Shown here piece after piece: positions 10,228-21,785 of a stretch of DNA of 64,000 bases. The stretch's first letter is position 1. Every line of letters starts with the position of its first letter. The notes beneath the pieces are model-generated. The model was not told the DNA's origin, did not search any database, and worked only from the letters and a program-made list of their open reading frames with translations. A program made the position numbers and the translations under genes. Origin of the DNA: Sambucus nigra (taxonomy: Eukaryota; Streptophyta; Magnoliopsida; Dipsacales; Adoxaceae); assembly GCA_949130495.1 (NCBI GenBank), contig OX422217.1, positions 571,674,606 to 571,738,605 of the forward strand, in the 5' to 3' direction.

Positions 10228-11634
10228 ATGTCTTATTTTAACTCTTTTGGTGGCTTTAATTGTTATGCTAATAGTGAGGAAGAGGAGGCACTCAAGACTT
10301 ATGACCATTGGATAAATATCACTAAAGATGATTATATTAAATACAAGCCTAGTGCTGAGAAACTCCAAATTTATCAAAATCAATTGCTTGAAGAAGAAAG
10401 ACTTGAAAAAGAATATCGCGAAAAAAATCGTTATTGGGAGCAAGAGTTAGATGCATTATTTGAACCCAATGAGGATTTTTTTTCCGATAGTTTTGAAGAT
10501 GAAGTAAGTTTTCAACCAAATGAGGAATTCGAGGTGCTAGAACCAAGAAAGCCTACTTTGGAAGAACTCTTACTTGATATAAAAAAGCAATCTGATGACC
10601 GTGTTGTTCTCGAGTCGAAAATTATAGCAACTTGCAAGGAGTTGAATGATTATTTGGACAACTTAGAAAAGGTCGAGACTTGCGCTTCACCTAATACTTT
10701 TGAGAATGAAATCATTGAAATTAATCCAAGTTCTTTTGAATCTCAACCTATTATAAATATTTCAAAACCTCTTGAGGTTGAAGATCATTTGTCTCCTTGT
10801 GTCCCCACTATTATCGAACCATTAAATCCATCACAAGAATCGGATGAATGTCTTAAGGATGTTGATCCGCTTCTTGTATGGGAATGTTATTTTGAGATGC
10901 TTCATCTTACGGGCCACACACTTAGACGTGTCACTCCACCAGATCCAATTGAAAATTTTGAGGGAAAAAATTTTGAGGACACCAAGCAAGAGAGAGAGCT
11001 AGAGGAGTTGAGCCTAGCAGAGTTTGAGCGCGAGTTTGGACAGGTAGATGCAAGCCTTAATGATGAAGTCCAATCTTTCTGGGCCTCAATTTTTCATTTG
11101 GACGAAAGCGAGTGGGACAATAGAATTGATGCATTCCTCCTTTCCAAACCTTCACCCATACCATTTGAGTCTTCGGAGGTACTTGAAGATACGACTCAAA
11201 TATCGTCTGACTTAGAGACCAACACACGTGCTACGCAACAAGAGGATCATTTTCCGATTTATGAGGACAAGCACTCTATGCTTAAATTGTTTTCTAATAT
11301 GGATTGTTCCTTTTTGTGTGCCCCTCTCCCCATACTACTTGAAAAATCTTTGGAACGTGATTCTATATTTCTTGGATCCCAATGGGACTTGTCCTCTTAT
11401 GCACCAAAATCCTTCATTATCCCCCTAAATTTTGTAATTGGTGATGGTTCATTTTTTAAACTTTTCACATGCCTTCCGTTTTTCAAACGGAATTCTTACT
11501 TTTCGGGAGGCATGCATCCTAATGAGGGTACACCATTAATCCCTCAAAGTCAAATTGTATTTTGGGTGGACCCTCAAATTTTTCGACTTTTAGTGTATGA
11601 TTTATTAGCCGTTCAAATTTTAGGTTGTAAATAG
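10228..11634 (+). CDS. Unrecognised acidic 468-aa protein of a non-autonomous LTR element
   Basis: An uninterrupted 468-codon ORF begins 130 bp downstream of the primer-binding site, where gag would sit. I do not recognise the product. It opens MSYFNSFGGFNCYANSEEEE, is strongly acidic with charged helical stretches at about residues 45-75 (LLEEERLEKEYREKNRYWEQ) and 105-150, is Glu/Asp/Ser/Pro-rich to about 330, then changes to a hydrophobic, aromatic-rich C-terminal 130 residues (LCAPLPILLEKSL, FIIPLNFVIGDGSFF). No CCHC knuckle, DS/TG protease motif, YxDD box or integrase motif is visible. ATG at 10228 is the first start after the leader. Being intact while the other retroelement genes here are broken suggests recent activity or function. 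It could be a highly diverged gag or an element-specific protein helped by an autonomous partner. Confidence 0.6.
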   Translation: MSYFNSFGGFNCYANSEEEEALKTYDHWINITKDDYIKYKPSAEKLQIYQNQLLEEERLEKEYREKNRYWEQELDALFEPNEDFFSDSFEDEVSFQPNEEFEVLEPRKPTLEELLLDIKKQSDDRVVLESKIIATCKELNDYLDNLEKVETCASPNTFENEIIEINPSSFESQPIINISKPLEVEDHLSPCVPTIIEPLNPSQESDECLKDVDPLLVWECYFEMLHLTGHTLRRVTPPDPIENFEGKNFEDTKQERELEELSLAEFEREFGQVDASLNDEVQSFWASIFHLDESEWDNRIDAFLLSKPSPIPFESSEVLEDTTQISSDLETNTRATQQEDHFPIYEDKHSMLKLFSNMDCSFLCAPLPILLEKSLERDSIFLGSQWDLSSYAPKSFIIPLNFVIGDGSFFKLFTCLPFFKRNSYFSGGMHPNEGTPLIPQSQIVFWVDPQIFRLLVYDLLAVQILGCK

Positions 11635-13402
11635 TTAGTTTTTTATTCTTTTTCTTTTTCTCTTTTATTATAGTCTAGTTTTGATAGTTAGAGTTTTTGT
11701 TATTATTTTTTCTATGCTTGGTTCTAACATGTTTTGTAGATTCAATGGACTCGCACTCATCGGGGATCACTTCATTTGGGTAATATCTTTCTTTTCCTCT
11801 CTTTATGTTGGGTTCTTGATTCGCATTGAGGACAATGCAACATTTAAGTTAGGGGGTGTGGGATATTCTTCCCGATTCATTGATTCGATCACATGTTCTT
11901 TCCAAGTGTGTTTTTTTAGAAAATTTTGAAGAAAAAAAAAATTAAAAAATTTATAAAAAGTCAAAAATATTTTTCATCAAAATAAATAAAAATTGGAATT
12001 TAAAATTTTTCAAAAATATCACCTTTATTCTATTTAAAGTCTCAAATTGTTAACAATCAAAATGCACTAAGCCAAAATTGACCGAAGATGGAAATTGAAA
12101 GAAAATTGACGACTTTACGAATAAGTGTGGAGATTAATAAAACCCGGTGAGATTTCGAGCCTTTTATTTTTTTATGAGTTTTAAAATCAATCCGAGTTTA
12201 TGATTAACTCAAAGTTCTTTTCAGCGTTTTAATAAGTCGTTGATGATCTCAATCCTTTGTTTTGATCGGTTATGGGAAATGTGTGAAATTATTGTCTCAA
12301 AATTCGTGCTAAATATATCTCTAAACTTAACTAATCTCGAGATGCATATGGTAATGTGATTAGCAATTTGGACAATGAAGTAGGCCCTCATTTGTTACCC
12401 AAAAATATTAGCCATAAAAAGTTGTGAAAAATTATCCCTTTGCAACCCAAGTTGAGCCTAATAAAATATTTTCCTTTCGTTTGATAACCCGAAAAACCCA
12501 ATTAGCCCGGAATTGTGAAAATTGAGAAAATTCATCAAGTAAGTCCAAATTGTGCAATAAAAAGGGGCAAGAAAAAAAATGTTGAAAAAAAAAATAGTGA
12601 AAAAAAAATGAAAATTGAAAAAGAAAGAGAAAAATGAGCAAGTGCCCGAAAAAGCACAAATGGACATCATAAGGACATTTTCCAATTTCGAACATTCCGT
12701 TTATTCCCATTTTTACCCTTTACACCTTTTAACCCGAAAAGTCCTAACTGAGTCCGAATGGCGAAATTAATTACCGCATGGAGAGCTAAGACATGAAAAG
12801 ATAATATGAGAGATTAAATGGTGTGAACTAGAGGTGATGTTCCCATTTCATTGTAACTGTATTCCGATGATGAGATCTTTTCACCATATATTTCCTTCTT
12901 TTCAATTTTGTATGCATGAATTTGTGTCCATTATATTTACTCTTTATATCATGCATACCGAGAGAAAATAACCACAATCCGAGTGATTCGTTTGTGAGTG
13001 CATCCGTAAGAATTTGAATCAAAACGAATTTTCGAAAAGTAACGTAATGCTCAATCGGTGAAAATTTGAGGTTTAATTTTTGACTTTGCACACACACACA
13101 CTACGGTTTGAGACAGTTGAATATGAATTTATGGTGAGTATTTTTCGAAAATTTTAAATTGTACAATTTTTAAGTATTTTGATCTTTATTTGAGTTAATA
13201 AAGAATTTTGTGGGTGTATTCACTGCAAACCCTCACGAGACAAAACTCGTCCTACTAGGGTAACCTAGGGGTTTAAAGGCTTGTTGCATACGCTAAATGC
13301 AATCGCTTGCCTGCGAAAGTGGAATTTTATTTTAATAAAAGAATTTTCAAGAGTAGAATTTTGGCTAATTTCATTTACATTGCTCGGGACGCGCAAAGTT
13401 CT
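11635..13402 (+). other. Non-coding 3' region of the Tat/Athila-like element
   Basis: About 1.75 kb without a supported gene. At 11846-11860 it holds aagttagggggtgtg, identical to the tract at the 3' LTR, preceded by gcattgaggacaatgcaac, a sequence style common near the 3' end of Athila/Tat elements. The rest is A-rich with poly-A runs (12570-12640). The ORFs at 11681-11929 and 12432-12710 are AT-driven and not supported. Confidence 0.6.
11846..11860 (+). other. Internal second polypurine-tract copy
   Basis: aagttagggggtgtg is an exact copy of 13403-13417, the terminal polypurine tract with the first two LTR bases. Duplicate central tracts can prime extra plus strands in reverse transcription; that role is inferred. 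Confidence 0.6.
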
Positions 13403-13415
13403 AAGTTAGGGGGTG
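13403..13415 (+). other. Polypurine tract of the Tat/Athila-like element
   Basis: aagttagggggtg lies directly against the 3' LTR start TGATTAGG at 13416. Confidence 0.85.
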
Positions 13416-14795
13416 TGATTAGGCACATATTCTTCACATTTATCCCCTTAATTTCGGTATTTTTATGATCCCGTGCAGTGTATTTAGCTTGGATTTGTCT
13501 CTTATTTATGCTACTAACCTTTTTTGGCAAGTATTTCGTGTTTTGTGTATTTCTCATGTGTTTTACAGGTATTTCATGCAAGTTAGTGCGAAGGAGAACT
13601 CAAAACAGTGAAAGAAACCAAAAAATGGGGAGTTCAAGGGCATTTTCGTAATTTTACAGCCTTAGTCCGGAGGTGGGGCCAACTAGAAAGTTGAAGAGCT
13701 CTAAATTACAAGAATACTGGAAAAAATGGCACCTCAATCCGAGCTACGGTGAAGAAGTTACGATGTTTTGAAGTTGTGCGATAATGAAGAGTCTGGATGT
13801 GCGGATTTCTGTAATTAATTATGCATTTAATGCAGTGCAACTCTTGGAAAACTTGTGCCATAAGCGAAATTTGATGCCAAATTCATGCAACTTGGTGCTA
13901 TAAAAGGCGAAGCCCTAGCATTCTTTTAGGGGAGTGGAATTCTAGAGAGAGGGAGTTGCTAGAGAGAGGCTAGGTTAGGAGTAGGTTAGAAGTGCTAGAT
14001 TAAATTTTAGAGTTAGATTTTGAGAGCAAATTTTCTATTCCTTCAAGAGTTTTCATGAAGATTCCAATTCCATTTTTTGTTGCTGAATTCAAGTAATATC
14101 TTTCCATTCTCTAGTTTTATTATTTGCAAATTATTTTCCATGTCTTGTAGATCTATAATTTTGTGTGTGAATTTATTCTTGAACCAAATCATGAGTAGCT
14201 AAATTTCCAAGGGTTGGGGTACATGAACTCAATCCAAGGCAAATTATTTATGTAGAAAATAGAGGTTAAATTAAAATATTGATTGAATCGTGAAAGCATC
14301 GTTTTATATTTACCTTTGATTTCGTTTGGTGCGGGCTTGAACCTCATATACGTAATGCTTAGAATATATAAAGACTGGATTCATTCACCGCTTTATATCT
14401 ATCTTTGATTTCATATGATGCGGGCTAGATCCCTCATATATGTAATGCTTAGAATGTATAAAGACCGGATCTAGTCAATAATTTTAATTTACAATTCTAG
14501 TATTCTATACGGTAATTTGTTAAGGATTGAGGGATTGTACCCTACCCTATTTTCTCCCATTTGTCAGATCTAATTTCTTTTGCACTTTTCAGTTTGTTAA
14601 ATTTTCCCAATTATTAATCATCTTTTCGTTTCTTTTAAGAAATCATTTCAAGATTTAATAATTTTTCTTATTACTATTTGGCAATCTCGATCCCTGTGGA
14701 TACGATCCCGACTTACCGGGTTTATTACTTGAGCGACAGGCTTGCACTTGAGCCTAGAGTGAACGCATTTCTGAGACAAATTCTTAGTCGCGTCA
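13416..14795 (+). repeat. 3' LTR of the Tat/Athila-like element
   Basis: Same length (1380 bp) as the 5' LTR and nearly identical. Followed by the acaaa duplication, after which the Copia RT/RNase H reading resumes. Confidence 0.92.
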
Positions 14796-14800
14796 ACAAA

Positions 14801-15808
14801 CAACATACATTATATCAGGACGTGAGGCAGTAAGGTATAGCAAGGTTCCTATCATATTACGATACAGAGTTGGATCTATAGATTTTCCAATTTGATCGTA
14901 GTACTCTTGGGAGTTTTAGCATCTTTAGCACTCTCAAGGCCGAATTTTTTGACAATCTCTAATGCATATTTAGATTGCGAAACAAATAACCCTTCTGAAT
15001 TTTATTTGACTTAAAGACCAAAGAAAAATTGCAACTCCCCCATAAGAGACATTTGAAACTCTTTATGCATAATTTCAGAAAAATATTTAACTTCTGAGGG
15101 AGAAGTTGATCCAAAGATAATATCGTCAACATAAACTTCAGCTATAACGATGTGTTTGTCAAAATGTTTGACAAATAAGGTTTGATCATTTCCACCTCTC
15201 TTAAAACCTTTATCTAAGAGAAAATTGGAAAGGCGCTCATACCAGGCTCTAAGCGCTTGTTTTATGCCATACAAAGACTTTTTGAGACGAAATACATGAT
15301 TTGGATATTGAGGGTCAATGAACCCTTTTAGTTGTTCTACATAGGTCTCCTAAGTCAATATTCCGTTAAGGTATGCAGATTTGACATCCATTTGGTAGAG
15401 TGTAAAATGCAAGTAGCAAGCTATGGCAAAGAGAAGACGAACAGATTCTAAACGAGTAATAGGAGCAAAAGTCTCATTAAAATCTATTCCTTCAATTTGA
15501 TAATATCCTTGAGCAACTAGTCTAGCTTTGTTTCTAATGATTATCCCACTTTCATCAGATTTATTTTTAAAAATCCAACGTGTGCCAATAATCTTTATAT
15601 GATTGGGCCTAGGTACAAGATACCAAACATCATGAATGACAAATTGAAGAAGTTCTTCATGCATAGCAGAAATCCAGTGAAAGTCATTTAATGCCTCATT
15701 TACATTCTTTGGTTCCACAAGGGAAACAAAACATGCATAATGAGCATAATTTCTTAATTGAGATCTTGTACACACAGGTTCACTAGGATTACCAGCAACG
15801 TTATCCAT
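14801..15808 (-). pseudogene. Copia reverse transcriptase region
   Basis: RT of the SIRE-type element. 15808-15350 has WISAMHEELLQF, IGTRWIFKNKSDESG, KARLVAQGYYQIEGIDFNET, FAPITRLESVRLL and LYQMDVKSAYLNG. After a stop near 15350, 15274-15011 has YGIKQALRAWYERL, TLFVKH and the intact catalytic box YVDDIIFGS, then a stop. The remainder down to 14801 shows the connector toward RNase H. The nested element inserted just after this, inside the connector. Separate stops and frame changes make it inactive. Confidence 0.9.
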
Positions 15809-15871
15809 GGGATGGTCTTTAGAAACCCAGATAGGTACTTCAAGTGTCTCAATTGGAAATGAATCATTTAT

Positions 15872-17490
15872 TTATGGAGAGTCATTTTCTAAAACATTTG
15901 TAGACTCTTCCACAATAGTTGATTCACCAGTCTTACTCTCTACAGTAGTGTCACTTACAATTACATTTATGGATTCCATCATGGTCTTAGTGCGAAGATT
16001 ATAAACACGGTAAGATCTACTATTAGACGAGTATCCTAGAAAAATAGCTTTATCTCCCCCGCTCTCAAATTTGGATAAGTGTTCTCTGTCTTTGCAGACA
16101 TAACAAGTACTACCAAAGGTTCTAAGGTACTTAAGATTGGGTTTTTTCTTATACCAAAGTTCGTAAGGAGTTTGTTTAGAATTCTTTCTAAGATAGACTC
16201 TATTGATAATGTGACACACAGTATGAATAGCTTCTACCTAAAAATATTTAGGTAAACTCTTGGCATGTAACATAACACGATCCATCTCTTGAAGGGTACG
16301 ATTCTTTCTCTCGGCGATGCCATTTTATTGAGGAGTCTTAGGAGCACTAAACTCATGTTTGTAACCATATTATAGTCACAATACTCTATTATACCGGTGT
16401 CCTTGAATTCTCCACCTCTATCACTACGAATTCTATTTACTTGAGTGTCCTTCTCATTTTCAACTCGAAGAAGTATTTTTTTAAAAGTTTGAAAAGTATC
16501 ATACTTTTATTTTAAGAAGGCTACCCACGTAAATCTAGTGAAGTCATCAACCATAACAAGAATGTAACTGTGTCCACATAGACTAACAGTTTGAGAGGGA
16601 CCCATTAGGTCCATATGGATGAGCTCTAAGGGGTTAGAGGTAAGGCTATCTTTGACTTTCTTATGAAGTGCCTTAACAATTTTACCTTCCCGACAGGAAC
16701 CACAGACAATGTTAGAAATGGGTTTGATTTTTGGAACTCCTCTAACTATTTCTTGAGAAGTCAATCTACTAAGATTATCGTAATTTATGTGACCCATCCT
16801 GTTATGCCATATCTCATTGTCATCCATTCTGGCAACATTACAGTTTTCAGAACTATTCATGACAGTATAACAATTGTCAGGAGTCCTGAATCCTGTAATT
16901 ATACATTCACCCTTTTCATTTAAAATTTTGCAATTGTTCTTTGAAAAGGTAACAATATGATCTGAGTCACAAAATTGCGAGATACTAAGTAAATTGGCCT
17001 TAAAACCTTTGACTAGAAGAACATTTTCAAGAACAGGAAGTCCTTTCTCTTGGAGAGTTCCTTTACCTATGATCTGAGATGATACTCCATCACCAAAAAT
17101 AACTTTTCCTCCAGCAAAGCTGATTTTGTTTAAGAGTTTTGTATCATCACCAGTCATGTGTTTTGAACATCCAGAATCTAAATACCAACCAGAAGATGTG
17201 TGTTCAGCTTTTAAAGAAATAATAACAATGTTACACTTCATCTGGGGTAATAGATCATCTTTCCTAACCCAAATTGCTCTTGCTTTTATTTTGCGCTTAT
17301 TTTCTCTCAAATGATAAAATTTGCGAGCATTCGATTTTTGCTGAAAAATATTTTGCGCATGATTTTGAATTTTATGAAACACATGAGCATTTGATTTAGG
17401 AAAGTGTTTGGGAATCCTTCTAGGAAATGTTCTTTTAGGTTTGGTCTTTCGATTCCTATAGTTAGAGTTTTTGTCTGGTTGTCTAGGCAA
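15872..17490 (-). pseudogene. Copia protease and integrase region
   Basis: 17490-16507 carries the protease signature WYLDSGCSKHMTGD near 17170, then the pre-integrase zinc site (WHNRMGH, VCGSCREGK) and the integrase core start HMDLMGPSQTVSLCGHSY with the first catalytic Asp. It stops at 16507. In the broken stretch 16506-16220 the second core motif (RSDRGGEF-like, near 16410) can be traced through stops and frame changes. 16219-15872 gives the integrase C-terminal region (RTFGSTCYVCKDREHLSKF, AIFLGYSSNSRSYRVYN). Integrase would have inserted element DNA; with these breaks it is inactive. Confidence 0.88.
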
Positions 17491-19709
17491 AATATAATTG
17501 TTACGGCTTCTCCTAGAATAGTTAAAGTTTTAATAGATAGGAGGATTACAGACATGTTTAACTAGTCTTCTAGCATAGCAACCATCAAAAGAATGACCGT
17601 ATATATCACAGTAGGAGCAATAAAGATTGCTCAAGGTTGGTGTCTCCTTAGGAAATTCTCTAAACATAGGTTTTAAGGAATTTTGAGTTTGAACCCTATT
17701 CCTAGATAGAACAGTTTTGAATGTAGATTCACTCTTCCTAATGGAGGGGCAAACATATTTAGCCTTAGGTGAACTTTCATATTTAGAGTAACTTGATTCC
17801 CCAATATCAAAATTTTGATGTTTTGAATCAAACTCTGTTTTTAGAGAATGAAAGTCTTGGCAAGTTTTGATAGGTCTTTTGCCTCCTGACACAAATTTGA
17901 TAGTTTCAAAAGGTTTTATTTGTGTCTTTAAATTAGGGAAAAACCCTATTCCAGTTCGATCATCAGAATTGGTTTTTGAGTCAGCAACAAAACCATTAAA
18001 GCAGTTTGAGTTATTTTCAAATTTTGTAAATTTTTTGAAAACTATTGGTGTCTTCTCTTTTGTTTGTTCCAATTCTAACAATGTCCCTTTGTATTTTTCT
18101 CCAGAGTTTCATTTGTTTCAGTCAAATTTTTCAGTTTTTGATCAAACATTTTGATTTCACTTTCATGAGTAAGACATTCGGTAGTATACTCTTCAGCATT
18201 ATGTTTAACCATCAGACTTAAATCTTCTAGTTTCTTAGTGAGATCTTTCACTATCTTCTCTAGTCTAGTGCTTTTCTTGAGAGTTTTCGCATAAAGTGTG
18301 TGAATATCAGGGAGGTCTTCAGTGTTCGAGTCACTAAGTGTAGTGTGTGAAGTGACCCTTAAGGCTTCAATTCTTGGACTCACACACCCATTGACATTGT
18401 CATTATCGCTTTACCTTTGACTCACATACCCCGTGGTAGAAATAGAAATGTTCTCATAAATTAAAGCATCTAATCTAGTAATAGCATGATTCACAACAAC
18501 AGAAGTAGAATTACTAGATTCATCCTCACTAACAGGCACATGCATATCATCATTATAGATAATCTTGGCAAAGAAAGACATGCAAGGATCAAAAGCATCA
18601 GATGACTCATGTTCCTTATTTTTAGAGTCGCTTGAATCATCCCATGTCTTGCAAATGTTGGCCCTAGTGAGCTTATTGTGAGTGTTCAAGTTAACTCTAC
18701 AATCTTGTGCAATGTGTCCTATTTTTCCACATCTAAATCATTCAATCTTCGTAAGGACTCTGTTAGGTCTAGTGTGAATGTCCTTATGGTGTTTGTCTTT
18801 ACCTTTCTCATGAAGTTTGTGATTAGAGTGAGTTGAATAATTGGACTTGCCTTGTTTGTTTGCCATGTTGTTTCTAAACTTGATAATTTTCTTAAACTGT
18901 TTTGACATTAAGGCAATCTGATTGTCCAAACTCTCTATGTCACATTCCTCATCAGAGTCATCATTGGGAATGTTAAGCTCGGGCTTAATCATCTTAGAAG
19001 AAAAACTCAGATTGGAACTAGTCTGTTTCCTATGGGACTGGGTCAGTTGTTTCTTAAATTCTAATTCCATTTCCACAGTTCTTAGTTTACTACTGAGTAA
19101 TTCAGGAGTGAGATTTTGATCACACATTTCCTCAATAACATATCTTTTGTTATCAAATTTCTGTGGTAATGATCTCATAATTTTAGATACAATTTCATGT
19201 CTATCATAGGTTATCCCATTAGCATGAAATTTGGTCACAATAGCAGTCAAGTTCATATAGAAGTCATCAAATGACTTAGAGTCAGACATAATTAAAGAGT
19301 TATATTATTGAATGAGAATTTTTGTTTTAGCAGCCTTAACTCTAGTGTCACCTTCGTGAGCAGTAACCAAAGTATCCCAAGCTTCCTTAGAAGTGGTACA
19401 TGATGAGATTCTTTTGAACTCATGTTCATTTATGGACATAAATATGGCATTCTTTCCTTTGTTATTGTTGCGAGAAACTCGCTTCTCTTCTTGTGTGAAC
19501 TCACTTAACACTTTCTTAACCCTCTCATTACTTCCTTTAGTGGTTGGTTTAGTAGGAAAAATGTATCCATTTTCAACAATGTCCCAGACACCATCTCCCA
19601 AAGTTCCTTGAATGAAAGCAATCATCCTTACTTTCCAGTAAGCAAAATTGGTTCCATCAAAGATAGGAGGTCTGGTCAAGTTACCAAATCTTTCATTTTT
19701 CTCGTCCAT
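17491..19709 (-). pseudogene. Copia gag region with two zinc-knuckle motifs
   Basis: Structural gag protein, beginning at ATG 19709 about 45 bp after the primer-binding site. The start reads MDEKNERFGNLTRPPIFDG then TNFAYWKVRMIAF, a typical Copia gag opening. Stops lie at 19305, 18738, 18411, 18075 and 17530, with a frame change near 18080. The stop at 18738 falls exactly where the first Cys of a CCHC knuckle is expected; the rest, CGKIGHIAQDC, is intact. A second knuckle, CSYCDIYGHSFDGC, lies near 17600. Acidic and Lys-rich coiled-coil-like segments (18383-18075) lie between. The long gag fits the SIRE lineage. Confidence 0.85.
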
Positions 19710-19754
19710 GTTTGATTTTCAGAAACACAGGATCTTTTAAAAGAAGTTTACAAA

Positions 19755-19766
19755 GCTCTGATACCA
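19755..19766 (-). other. Primer-binding site, tRNA-iMet type
   Basis: The minus strand reads TGGTATCAGAGC, two bases inside the right LTR. This is the standard plant Copia primer site and fixes the right LTR as the 5' LTR. Confidence 0.92.
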
Positions 19767-19768
19767 AT

Positions 19769-20342
19769 TGAAATTATGTTACTAAAGCCGTTTAATATAA
19801 AATTAAACTATTTAAGTAACTCCGAACTGTTTTTTGAAGAAACTCTTTTCTTAAAATCAAACCAAATTAATCACAAGAAGTGTTTAACAAAAATATGTAC
19901 GAGATCTGTTCAAGATTTGTTAACAGGTTTAATAAATCAGTTTAAAAAACTTTAAACTCGGCACAACCAAGAATTAGATAAGGAGATATAAAAAGATTAA
20001 GAACAATGATTTTTTACGTGGTAAAACCTCACCCAACTGAGGAAACATCCACGACTCCCTCTAGAGAGTAAATAAAAAATTTTACTAAAACAAATTATAA
20101 CAGTTACAAACTATATAACATACATGCACACAAATCAGATCTATACAAGTTTAGGAATGTACCCACCGGTGTCCTTATAACTTCTCTGCAGTTCTGATTG
20201 TTGATGTTGTTCTCCCAGTTTACTAACTTCCAATTTGTTCAAGTTCTTTACGTCCACTCTTGTTCTTGAGATCTTATTACCAACACTTTTAGTGTGGTAG
20301 GGTGTCAGTGTTTGTGAAGGTGCTTTCTAACACATGGATGCA

Positions 20343-20373
<31 letters not shown>

Positions 20374-21780
20374 TGACTTAAACAAACAGTCCTATCAAAT
20401 TACATATAAGATCTATATGCTATTATTTTCTATTTCTCTCTTCTCATAAAACTCAACCTTATTTGACATTTATAATAATCCCAGAATCCATGGCTATCTT
20501 TCTCCGAAGACGTATCAAGATCTTAATCAATCTCAGGTTTTGAAAATATTTTTGAGATTGAAAATCACCAAGTGCGATTCTAAACTAGGTCAAAGGTCTT
20601 GTTTCAAAAAAACTAGAAACAGAAAAGGATTTTGTTGATTTCGAAGTTAAAAACATTTACAGAAAAAAATCAACAAAAATTTTCTCAAGATGAGAAACTA
20701 AATATGTAAATATATTTGTAATATAACATGCAATGACTTAGGTCTAAGATTTCTATACAAGAAGAAACACAGATCTAAACATATGTTTAAGTTGATAACA
20801 AGATCTGAGAACGAAGAGGTTACAGCAACAAAACTAACAAACCAATCACTCAAAATCTCTCAAACACTCAAGGTTGTGTTTGGTATATAGTGGTTTTGAA
20901 AGAGGTTAAGGTTTGAAAATAGTTTTGGACGATTTAGGGTTAGGGTTTCCTAACTCTGATTTCTCTCTCTCTCTCTCTTCTCTCTTCTCTCTTCTCTCTC
21001 TTCTCACTCGAATGAACAAAGTGGCAAAAGTCTCAGATGGCTGAGAGAAGGGTTCCCTTTATAGTAGGCTGAGAAGATTCGAGATAACAGACCAAAATCA
21101 AGGGCCAGGATCTAGTCTTAAAGGATTGACTTTGATCCAATGGTTTAAAAAGAGGTGGTAATTAAAACGCTTCTGATTGGATCAAATTTTTTTCACCGGG
21201 ATTGTATAAGAATGCATGCAGGTCATCGATTAAATTTAATCCAACGGTTGAAACAACGCACAGCAATCATCTCATAGATAAAACACAATTTCGTTCGATA
21301 ATAGCTCGACAGGTGTAGGCAATGATTGGTTGTTCCACGCGCGTCTAAAATAATTACATATCACACAGTATAGTCTCTAGCGCTTTCGGTTTCTACCCAA
21401 GGGAACTTTCAGCCAATGAAACCAACAATCCAGAATAGCAGATTTACCCCGAAACTTTTAAAACCAAATTTTAATTAATAAAAATCTTATTTTAAAAGTT
21501 TATAAAATTCCCAAAAAATGTTAAAAATCAATTTAAGGGATTTAAACACACTCAACATATATACACACAATTATATACAATATGAATAGTATGAATGCAA
21601 TTCTAATGTGTGTGAGTGTTAGTAAAAATATCTAGATCAATCAAGCAAGAGGAATAAAATGAAGAACAATCTCTGAGGTTCTTTGGTTTCTAGGATTGAC
21701 ACAATTTTGCCACAATTTCCAAACTAAATGAACACTTATACAATACAGACTCAAATGAGTCAAGAGTATAAGGTGCTTCA
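19769..21780 (-). repeat. 5' LTR (by element direction) of the SIRE-type Copia element
   Basis: Pairs with 5770-7784. Holds a plus-strand (AC)n tract (about 20340-20372) longer than in the other copy, a CT microsatellite (20961-21001) and the conserved telobox-like motif. ggtgg at 21781-21785 follows it. Confidence 0.9.
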
Positions 21781-21785
21781 GGTGG

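Larger units (their letters stand above)
8695..14795 (+). mobile_element. Non-autonomous Tat/Athila-like LTR retrotransposon
   Basis: Two equal 1380-bp LTRs (8695-10074, 13416-14795) start TGATTAGG and end GCGTCA, and the element is flanked by identical acaaa (8690-8694, 14796-14800). A primer-binding site for tRNA-Asp lies 6 bp inside the left LTR and a polypurine tract abuts the right LTR. The end of the LTR (gtggatacgatcccgac... then tttttggcgcc) is in the style of plant Athila/Tat Gypsy elements. The 3.3-kb interior has no protease, RT, RNase H or integrase motif. It has one intact ORF (10228-11634) of unknown type. By eye the LTRs differ at roughly 15-20 sites, making this the youngest of the three nested elements. 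Confidence 0.9.
5770..21780 (-). mobile_element. SIRE/Maximus-type Ty1/Copia retrotransposon split by a nested element
   Basis: Two LTRs of 2015 and 2012 bp begin TGAAATT and end GCTTCA on the plus strand. They are flanked by identical ggtgg duplications (5765-5769 and 21781-21785). On the minus strand the order is LTR, tRNA-iMet-type primer-binding site (19755-19766), gag, protease, integrase, RT, RNase H, polypurine tract (7785-7798), LTR, which is Copia order. A long gag with two zinc-knuckle motifs, the large size and the CAAAGGGGGAGAT tract suggest the SIRE/Maximus lineage. All coding parts are decayed. A 6.1-kb Tat/Athila-like element (8695-14795) interrupts the RNase H region. Confidence 0.88.

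Noticed and set aside
10004..10546. Minus-strand ORFs opposite the 468-codon ORF
   Set aside because: Shadows of the real plus-strand frame and of poly-A runs, without motifs.
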